From: Cylindrotheca closterium
Lineage: Eukaryota; Bacillariophyta; Bacillariophyceae; Bacillariales; Bacillariaceae
Assembly: GCA_933822405.4 (NCBI GenBank)
Contig: CAKOGP040001724.1
Location: 1 to 22,949, forward strand
DNA length: 22,949 bases
Direction of reading: 5' to 3'
Positions 8,600 through 15,833 of this stretch are shown piece after piece. Numbering within the stretch: the stretch's first letter is position 1; the number at the start of each line of letters is the position of its first letter. The position numbers and the translations under genes were made by a program. The notes under the pieces were generated by a model, which was not told the origin of the DNA, searched no databases, and saw nothing but the letters and a program-made list of their open reading frames with translations.

Positions 8600-10970
8600 A
8601 TGCCTTCGGAAAATGCGTCAAATCTCACCCAAGAGGAAGTAGAAGAAGGACTGCAACTCAGAGTTGCTGAAGCTCAAACATGGCCTGCCAAGCTCCCATT
8701 TGATGGTCTTGTTGATTATGACGGTGAATCCGCTGACTTGTTCGCATTTGTGACGAATGATATTGAAACAAGAAAAGCAAGATTCGATTCAAAACAATGG
8801 CCACCTACAAAACAAGGCCTCAAAGATTTGCTTCACCATTTGAAACTAATTGGCCTAAAGCATGGAAGTGAATTTACCTATGATGCCTCAAAAGGATGGT
8901 TGACCTGTTATAGATCAAAGCCATACAAAGGGACAAAACTACAGGACTTGGAGCAATTCAATGAAAAAGGAGTCCTTCTCCAATACCGGCACAAGTCCTA
9001 CCATCACAATCGTTTGAGAAATTGTCCAGATGGCCAAACCTGTCCCCGAGCTACGCACACTTCAAAGGACATTACAGGAGACAAGTTGTGCTCCTGCAGA
9101 CTAAGACTACGTATTCATAGCAGTAAAAAGGCAGGTGATCAATCCTATATCTACATCTCTTGTAAAGGAGACACCCTCCACAAATACCATGCCAAACCTG
9201 CAGCCGAGTTACCAATAAAAGCACACAACCTCACTGCAGAAGCTCGACAAATAGTCTGTGCCCAACAGAAGGCAGCAGTTACAGGTACGCAATCTCGGAA
9301 GATGCTTCTTGAGTTGAAGCATGGCTATGTTTCTAGGTCTGCAACTCGATCTGTCATGATAACTTCACCAGAATACATTGCAGCCAAAGCTGCCAATGGA
9401 GCAAACTCGTCTGCCGCAGACTTTATACAGTGGTTGCAAACCCAGGCGGGGAATCCAGAGGTCAATCTGCACTATACCGTCCTATCCTATGAGATGACAC
9501 CAACAAATGGAGACCTAGTTCAGGGCACTATCAGTAACCCAAAGGGCAGAAGGTCTAAGACAAATCCACTGCCAAATACTAAGACTGTGATGAGAAACCT
9601 GACGTATTCAAACACCATACGAAGTCCAGTGCCTGGAGACAATCCTGTTGCTACTAGCCACAACCCATCTATTTCAGCGGACCCAATTACCCAGAGGGAG
9701 GACTTGCATTCTATTGTGCAACCTACCAATGTTGCAAACTTAAGTGTGGACAAACTGGTTGAAGGGAATTCCATGGTTTCAAGGGATAGAAACAGATCCC
9801 TTTTCATTTTGGCACAGCAACATAAGCAACGAGCCAAAGTACTATCCCACTTCAGCCAATCGAGACCCAATGAAAAGGCAACACCTACGAAGGACAAGAT
9901 GAGAAAACCTACTCCTCTCCAAATTGTAAGTCCACCCCCAATGGGTCCTGGGGGTCTAGCCGCAATGCGACAAGCAGTTCATGCTGCCGCAGCTCCAATG
10001 ATAAAGCAACAGTTGTGCCGTTTCACGTCCACATTGACTGTTACGGACCAATTGACACGCACTGAGTTCATTCACAACCAGCGGGAGGCCATAGAAGCAA
10101 AAGCTATCAAAGCAGTGTGCTCTAAGTTTGTGAGAGCCAAAGCAATGCCTGGTGGTACATCAGTATGGTATTCCCTGTAGGCACTTGTTAGCCGTGGAAA
10201 GGAAGTACGACATCAACAATTTTGCTTGTTGCTGGAGGTCAGATTATTCCTTCTATGCATACAAAGAGGGACATGAGGCCATCACCCAAAGTTTCGTCGA
10301 GCTGCAAAAGAGGGAACATTTTGGGATAGTGGTGAAGACGCCATCTTTGTTGGACAATATCTTAAGCATAGACCAAACTGCTATCTTTCCCTCTGTATTT
10401 ACAAAGGCAACATGTTGCAAATCAACAATTGATGAACTTGTGGATGTATATCTAAGTCCTACTCCACGTTGTTGGAACTACACACTGAGTGAATATCCCA
10501 ATAACAACGAGTTCTACCCCTCTCCATTGCGAACAAATGCATACCACACTGTTGAGACATGTTCACCAGCAGACTATGGCAATAGCAATTTTGGACAGGA
10601 TGACAATAGCGACTATGATGAACAGGGAGACGATGCCGCACTTGCCTTCAACGTGAACCAGCTTTGCCTTCAACAACCAAAAGAACTATGTCAAAAATCA
10701 AGAGCATACAATTTTCAAAAATTTAAAGACATTGACCGTAATTGTATGAATCAGAGAGACCTGGATTTTGTTAGAGAACAAATGGAGGCAATTGAAAAGG
10801 AGCTCTTCCAGAGGAAAGCCATGGCCATGAAAAAAAGCCAAAAACGCACATTCCTTGGAGCAACAAATGGACAACAAGACATGGTATCGTTTTCCCTGAA
10901 CACAGAAACTTGCAAGAAAAGTTACCAGGATACATACCATCGAAAGAAGCGGAGAAAAAGTGGAAAATAG
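8600..10970 (+). pseudogene. FAR1/MULE-like DNA-binding and SWIM zinc-finger gene, frameshifted
   Basis: The first frame (8600-10180, 526 aa from the ATG) carries an N-terminal FAR1/WRKY-GCM1-like region. It contains FRxRKxx-like basic residues, then C164-x-C166 and C188...H194-x2-H197 (YISCKGDTLHKYHAKP). Next is a block ending QWLQTQAGNPEVNLHYTVLS (about 308-330), which in Mutator-like transposases precedes the DDE core. No DDE core follows; low-complexity S/T/P/N-rich sequence takes its place. The second frame (about 10134-10970) gives the SWIM half QYGIPCRHLLAV and a K/R-rich tail. Joining the frames needs a +1 shift between 10134 and 10177. The SWIM finger keeps the central Cys and the CxH pair but lacks the first Cys in either frame. 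This is probably a decayed or DDE-less MULE gene. A domesticated regulator read through a +1 shift is less likely. Confidence 0.6.
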
Positions 10971-11000
10971 CAACAAGTACAAATTTAATCTCTGTATTCA

Positions 11001-12449
11001 CTAATTTTGAATCTTCGATACCTGTCCTTTCAGTGCCTTGCTGAATGTGAAAAGACGGGAACGCCAAATGCCACCAAAACCAGCAGAACCGGCAATGAAG
11101 CTTAAACTATCACGACACAGTTTCATTGGGTACTTCTGTGTGGAGTCAAATATCAAGCCATGAGTGCATGCTACTGCATGAGTATTCGTCCCATCCTTCA
11201 CTTTAGGAACGAACACAACAAGCTCTTGTTGTGCCAAAGACTTCAAGCATTTGGTGACTCCCACCATCCCATCAAAGTGTTCCTTGGACTCCTTCAAGGA
11301 TAATGGGGCCACTCCTTCAACAGAGACCTGCACCCAAGCTAAGAGCCATTTGAATTGAGCGGTTGCATCCAGTTCACTCAAGTCGTGTGATTGTTGATAT
11401 AGTTTCCATGACTCCTTGTGGAAGTTCAAGTAGTGCAGAGCATTTGCCAGAGAAAAACCAAGGCAACAATTGTTATTGCCTTTAACATAGGGAAGCATTT
11501 TCATCTGGTCCCCATTTTTTTGTAATTTGAGAAGACAGTGGTTCGGGGCAACATCCAAGTTGCTATCTCCCAGTGGAACAAAGAATGAGGGTTGATTAAT
11601 ACCCCTAGAAGAACACCTTTCTCCATAAGCAATGCATTTTTCAACAAATCCTTTACCAAGATAATGTTTGACATAGGCAACTGTCACATTTGAAACAAAA
11701 ATCCTGCTCTTTGTTCGAGATCCTAGCATAAGCCTGAATGTGGGCTCGGTTTTGTCTGTATTGGGTGGCTCATATCTGATCTTCCAAATTTCGGTAGTAT
11801 CGCACTTTTGTGGGTTTGGCGCTTGAATGTTATGTTTTGTTAAGAATTCTGAAACATTGTGGTCTACTGGGCCATATTGATCCTTCAATGCCTGATTGTA
11901 CTCGCTTCTAGCCTTTTCAGTTCGATTCTGGAACTGCCTAGCTGATTCTCGACGTCCTTTGGGTTGCAACAATTTCTTGTCAAAATTACCGAGAACTTCA
12001 TCAAACTTTTCTCTAACCTCTTCAGACTCGTCAACTGCAAGGATAGCTTGCAGCTCCTTCTTCATTCTCAGCTGTGTTGCCCAACTTCGCTGACCCTCCT
12101 GACTGTCTGGTCTTCTTGTTCTCTTTGGTGAAGACGGCTTCCAATAGTCATAAGTTGACTCTTTGGATTCAGTGGATGGAGATTGTGGGGGCCTTTTCGC
12201 TGCAGCAGAAGTGGAAGGTGGTGGTGGTGGTGGTGGCGGTTTGGCGGCAACAGCTGTAGATGGCTCCCCATAGTCCAATGTTGGCTCTTTGGATTCAGTG
12301 GATGGAGATTGTGGGGGCTTTTTTGCTGCAGCAGAAGTGGAAGGTGGTGGTGGTGGTGGTGGCGGTTTGGCGGCAACAGCAGCAACAGAAGGGGAAGCTC
12401 TTGCAGGCCTTTTTGCAGCGTCAGAAGTGGAAGCTGAAGCTCGTGCCAA
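11001..12449 (-). CDS. Proline-rich protein with cysteine-peptidase-like C-terminal domain
   Basis: The longest open stretch encodes 482 aa. Residues 1-105 are low complexity: two copies of a 42-residue proline-rich repeat with eight prolines in a row and the motif SPSTESKE. Residues 125-200 are charged and helical. The C-terminal half has NNNCCLGFSLANAL (325-338) and THAVACTHGLIFDS (423-436). Cys328/329, His424 and Asp435 have the spacing and context of a papain-like Cys-His-Asp triad. I cannot name the peptidase family. ULP1-like peptidases travel with some plant MULEs, so a transposon-encoded accessory peptidase is a reasonable reading. The stop lies 31 bp from that of the FAR1-like gene, tail to tail. 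The true start is probably upstream, because the same protein repeat continues past 12449 but is broken by a one-base deletion. Confidence 0.6.
   Translation of the reverse strand: MARASASTSDAAKRPARASPSVAAVAAKPPPPPPPPSTSAAAKKPPQSPSTESKEPTLDYGEPSTAVAAKPPPPPPPPSTSAAAKRPPQSPSTESKESTYDYWKPSSPKRTRRPDSQEGQRSWATQLRMKKELQAILAVDESEEVREKFDEVLGNFDKKLLQPKGRRESARQFQNRTEKARSEYNQALKDQYGPVDHNVSEFLTKHNIQAPNPQKCDTTEIWKIRYEPPNTDKTEPTFRLMLGSRTKSRIFVSNVTVAYVKHYLGKGFVEKCIAYGERCSSRGINQPSFFVPLGDSNLDVAPNHCLLKLQKNGDQMKMLPYVKGNNNCCLGFSLANALHYLNFHKESWKLYQQSHDLSELDATAQFKWLLAWVQVSVEGVAPLSLKESKEHFDGMVGVTKCLKSLAQQELVVFVPKVKDGTNTHAVACTHGLIFDSTQKYPMKLCRDSLSFIAGSAGFGGIWRSRLFTFSKALKGQVSKIQN
12157..12380. repeat. Two tandem 126-bp units encoding a proline-rich 42-residue repeat
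   Basis: Unit 1 starts at 12157 (gactctttggattcagtgg) and unit 2 at 12283 (ggctctttggattcagtgg). Each contains the microsatellite-like GGT run that encodes eight prolines on the minus strand. The units differ by only a few bases, which suggests recent duplication. The 126-bp period preserves reading frame. Confidence 0.85.
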
Positions 12450-12596
12450 AGCAGTGGAAGGTTGTGCGGCTTCTTCAGACTCCTCTAGTAATCCAGCTCT
12501 TGCAGGCCTTTTTGCAGCATCAGAAGTGGAGTTGAAGCTCGTGCCGAAGCAGTGGAAGGTTGTGCGGCTGCTTCTTCAGACTCCTCTAGTAATCCA
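12397..12596. repeat. Two tandem ~99-bp units in the 5' part of the peptidase-like gene
   Basis: The units begin gctcttgcaggcctttttgc at 12397 and 12496. The second has a 3-base insertion (tgc) and a one-base deletion (gtggagttgaag against gtggaagctgaag). The deletion breaks the minus-strand reading frame between the two units. Confidence 0.85.
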
Positions 12597-12971
12597 TTCA
12601 AGAAGCAAACATGGGGAGGCACGCCATTGAAGACAGTGCAAGCAACATGTCCAAATATCAGCCAGTTCTCATCATAGTGACGTCCCTGTATTGGGAAAAA
12701 TTTTATTTTCAATTTGCATACAAATTCGTAGGCATCATGATGGGAAAGAGAACTAAAAAAATAGAGAATTCTTGGCTCGCGCGCAAGCATGACGTGAAAC
12801 AAATCAATCGAAATGAGCCACAGTGTTGCCTTTTCAAGTGAGGCCTGCAATATCAAATATTTTAAAATAGTTCAAGTCTAATTTATTTCATATATCCCAA
12901 TTTAATTAAACATCCGAATCTGGGTAATGATCACCAGTATTTGCGGGGGAAATTGGATGTCCATGATCCAT
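12450..12971 (-). pseudogene. Likely 5' part of the peptidase-like gene, frameshifted
   Basis: On the minus strand GRHYDENWLIFGHVACTVFN and VPPHVCFLNGLLEESEEAA run (about 12690-12550) into the same SEEA.QPSTA.ARAS repeat found at the start of the 482-aa frame. The upstream repeat copy has lost one base near 12530, which throws it into the wrong frame (stop at 12485). Further upstream, GAT|GTTTAA (near 12922) and TTGATATTGCAG|GCC (near 12843) could be an AT-rich intron of about 67 bp. That would join a first exon starting with ATG at 12971. That ATG is three bases from the LTR-A edge. Exon structure is inference. Confidence 0.4.
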
Positions 12972-12974
12972 AGC

Positions 12975-13469
12975 TGTTGGGACATGACGAAATATGAGTT
13001 TTTACGTTCCAAAAGAAACTATTCAAGTACAAGGTTTTCGACACCTGCGATCGGACTTTGATCGTGCGTGATGTCAGGATTCGACGCAAGTATGCCGGAC
13101 GCAAGTCTGTCGGACAATCTATATCCACACAAACAGGAAAACATCCTGTACAAGTGGAATATTGATGTTGTGTACGATGCAGTAGGGAATAATGCAAGAT
13201 GTCCCATAGTACTGCATTCAACACAGAATTGTCGTAGAAGTCGAATGGAGTTCTGTAAACAAGGGATTTTCCAAGGGAAAATCGTTGAACTCACTTTTGT
13301 TCAAACCAAACATTAATCAAATAGAAACAATTTCACTCAAAGTATACCTGACACAGGAGAACTATTGTCGTGAAAGTGTTGTACAGTCGATTACAAATTT
13401 AGATTGCAGAGAGTTTGTTCTGAGAGCTAAAGGCACTCACGATAGAGCACATTTTGCTTTATTCTAACA
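12975..13469 (+). repeat. Family A copia LTR, copy 2
   Basis: Complete 495-bp LTR from TGTTGGGACATGACG to TTCTAACA. It has lost 16 bp (tgattgaatcatcaat) relative to the other copies. An imperfect internal duplication around GACGCAAGTATGCC / GGACGCAAGTCTGTC (13082-13112) lies in the presumptive U3. Flanks atagc and tcgag do not match, so it is not a simple solo LTR with a 5-bp target duplication. Confidence 0.9.
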
Positions 13470-13554
13470 TCGAGTCAACGAATCACTCACTCCTTTGTAG
13501 ATAAGGCAGTGCTGTTCTTGACGTAAATTTGTTTTGTTGTCTTTTGTGATTGAA
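13470..13554 (-). other. Family A leader fragment joining two facing LTRs
   Basis: Read on the minus strand, this 85-bp spacer starts TTCAATCACAAAAGAC directly after the terminus of copy 3. The same 16 bases follow copy 4 at 15326-15311. It is therefore part of the A element's 5' leader, and it ends at the terminus of copy 2 in the opposite orientation. Confidence 0.7.
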
Positions 13555-14065
13555 TGTGAGAATAAAGCAAAATGTGCTCTATCGTGAGTGCCTTTAGCTC
13601 TCAGAACAAACTCTCCGCAATCTAAATTCGTAATCGACTGTACAACACTTTCACAACAATAGTTCTCCTGTGTCTAGGTATACTTTGAGTGAAATTGTTC
13701 CTATTTGATTAATGTTTGGCTTGAATTGATGATTCAATCACAAAAGTGAGTTCGACGATTTTCCCATGGAAAATCACTTGTTTACAGAACTCCATTCGAC
13801 TTCTACGACAATTCTGTGTTGAATGCAGTACTTTGGGACATCTTGCATTATTCCCTACTGCATCGTACACAACAACAATATTCCACTTGTACAGGATCTT
13901 TTCCTGTTTGTGTGGATATAGATTGTCCGACAGACTTGCGTCCGGCATACTTGCGTCGAATCCCGACATAGCGCACGATCAAAGTCCGATCGCAGGTGTC
14001 GAAAACCTCGTACTTGAATAGCTTCTTTTGGAACGTAAAAACTCATATTTCGTCATATCCCAACA
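13555..14065 (-). repeat. Family A copia LTR, copy 3
   Basis: 511 bp. The minus strand starts TGTTGGGATATGACG (14065) and ends TTCTCACA (13555), one base different from the usual TTCTAACA. It faces copy 2 head to head across 85 bp. Its downstream flank is leader sequence, which marks it as derived from a 5' LTR, although it sits where the 3' LTR of the neighbouring fragment would be. Confidence 0.9.
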
Positions 14066-14089
14066 CATCCCGAGTCCAGCATATCCATT

Positions 14090-15326
14090 CTATTTTGAAG
14101 AAAGTTCGAAATGGGGTTGTTTATTTACGCTGCTTAACTGGCAACGATACATCGCACTTGTCTCTTTGGCACCTGGTTTGACATCCGCTCCAAGTTGCTC
14201 TAGCACATATGCACCCTTAGGATTCACAAATCGCATCTGTCTGTCTCCATCGCAATGCACAACAAAGGCATTGTCAAAATCAGTATCCATGGTAATGCGG
14301 TATCCCGCAGCAATCATCTCGCGCATAGCAAGTACATTGGCAATTCCGTCTTCATCATAATAGACTTGAGGCGGAAATCTTCCTAGAAACCCTTCTTCAT
14401 CGAGAACTCTGCTGCCCACGTTAGTGTGCATATCGAGCTCTTTCTCAGCTTGACGTAGTCCATGCACGAGTTCACCGTTACAAATGGTGGTGTTGGTGCA
14501 ACCACTGTCCATGATGACGTGATCAAGCAAACCAAACGGATCTCTTTCGATTCTGCGGCTTTGAATAAACTGCATACCTTGATGTGCTTCAGTAGCAAGA
14601 TCAGGCAAGTCTTCACTTTTACTAGTGTAGTGCCAGTCGGATTGAAGTTTGACGTTAGTCGTTCCAGCAGGACATGGAATAAGATAGACATCATTGCCAT
14701 TCTCATCCTTTCCCTTGATAGCATCGTGGAAGACATTTGACCTATCAAAATAGCTAGTCTTCACGACCTGCGGAGTTCGAGCTTGAGTTGCAGCGAATCC
14801 TTGGCGCACTTGAGCACCACAGAAGCCTTGTTGGTTGAGTTGCATTCCACTGAACGCAATCTCACCGTTAGCATTCATAGAATAAGGGACAGTAACAGTG
14901 CCGCCACCTTGAGTTGGAATCTGCATGAGCTGCATTCCCGAAGGAACTTGCATCATTTGATTGCCTGTAGGAACTTGTATCATTTGATTACCTGTAGTAG
15001 CAGCAAGTCGCAAAGGTGTGTTAACACTTCCCGCAACACTCCCCGCAACACTCAATGTTGTACCAGTGATAACACTTGTCGCTGGAGAAGTTCCAGGAAC
15101 TATAGCTATAGTTGGGACAGTTGCTCCAATCTGATTAAGATTGAGCTTCTTCCCGTAATCAACATAGTGCTTCGGATGCTTCCATTGACTCTCTGGTAGC
15201 AGTCTGTCTGGGCATTTTGGAGACATATGGTCCTCTTTGCCACATACATAACATGCTGCCTTTTTCTTATCGTCGTTTGGTTTACCTTTACCTTTACCTT
15301 TATTTGGCTGGTCTTTTGTGATTGAA
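14090..15326 (-). pseudogene. Gag zinc knuckle and copia protease fragment
   Basis: The frame is open on the minus strand from the LTR edge (15326) to 14090. It begins without its own start; the first ATG is at 15226. A KGKGKPNDDKKK tract precedes a CX2CX4HX4C zinc knuckle (C-YV-C-GKED-H-MSPK-C, about 15256-15212), which binds element RNA. A Q/T/V/P-rich linker with short repeats (IQVPTGNQMMQVP) follows. Then comes an aspartic protease active site, MDSGCTNTTI, near 14510, and a region ending RFVNPKGAYVL. The frame then ends in unrelated residues before the LTR. Gag N-terminus and all of integrase and reverse transcriptase are deleted. The remaining frame has no internal stop, so the deletion may be recent. 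Confidence 0.8.
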
Positions 15327-15833
15327 TGTTAGAATAAAGCAAAATGTGCTCTATCGTGAGTGCCCTTTGCGCTCAGAACAAACTCTCTGCAATCTAAATT
15401 CGTAATCGACTGTACAACACTTTCACGACAATAGTTCTCCTGTGTCTAGGTATACTTTGAGTGAAATCGTTCCTATTTGATTAATGTTTGGCTTGAATTG
15501 ATGATTCAATCACAAAAGTGAGTTCAACGATTTTCCCTTGGAAAATCCCTTGTTTACAGAACTTGATTCGACTTCTACGACAATTCTGTGTTGAATGCAG
15601 TACTTTGGGACATCTTGCATTATTCCCTACTGCATCGTACACAACATCCATATTCCACTTGTATAGGGTCTTTCCCTTTTTGTGTGGATACAGATTGTCC
15701 GACAGACTTGCGTCCGGCAGACTTGCGTCGAATCCCGACATCACTATCAAAGTCCGATCGCACGTGTCGAAAACCTCGTACTTGAATAGTTTCGTTTGGA
15801 ACGTAAAAACTCATATTTCGTCATATCCCAACA
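15327..15833 (-). repeat. Family A copia LTR, copy 4 (5' LTR of the deleted A element)
   Basis: 507 bp. The minus strand runs TGTTGGGATATGACG (15833) to TTCTAACA (15327), followed by leader TTCAATCACAAAAGAC. Its outer edge interrupts a copia integrase reading frame on the plus strand: the bases from 15834 encode KRL-stop-DDCLE. Confidence 0.9.

Larger units (their letters stand above)
8600..12971. mobile_element. Possible MULE-type element: FAR1/SWIM gene plus peptidase-like gene
   Basis: Two convergent genes separated by 31 bp, one with the FAR1-to-SWIM order of Mutator-like transposases and one peptidase-like, resemble a two-gene transposon. The neighbouring DNA is full of transposons. Terminal inverted repeats and a 9-bp target duplication were not found by eye, so the limits given are those of the genes only. 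Confidence 0.35.
13555..15833 (-). mobile_element. Internally deleted family A copia element
   Basis: Two LTRs in the same orientation (15327-15833 and 13555-14065) enclose only 1.26 kb. The internal part jumps from 16 bp of leader straight into the zinc knuckle end of gag, then protease, then the second LTR. Integrase, reverse transcriptase and RNase H are absent. No polypurine tract is obvious before 14065. It could not move without help. Confidence 0.75.

Noticed and set aside
12157..12596. CRISPR-like array
   Set aside because: The repeats are long, contiguous and in a coding frame, with no unique spacers.
12183..12630. Plus-strand frames rich in Trp/Gly or Val
   Set aside because: They are antisense reading of the GGT runs that encode polyproline on the minus strand.
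13068..13316. Short open frames inside the family A LTRs (also at 13709-13969 and 15481-15750)
   Set aside because: They recur only because the LTR recurs. They lie in U3-like sequence and match no protein.
12975..13469. LTR-A copy 2 as a simple solo LTR
   Set aside because: The 5-bp flanks (atagc and tcgag) differ and the right flank is element leader, so it is part of a rearranged structure.
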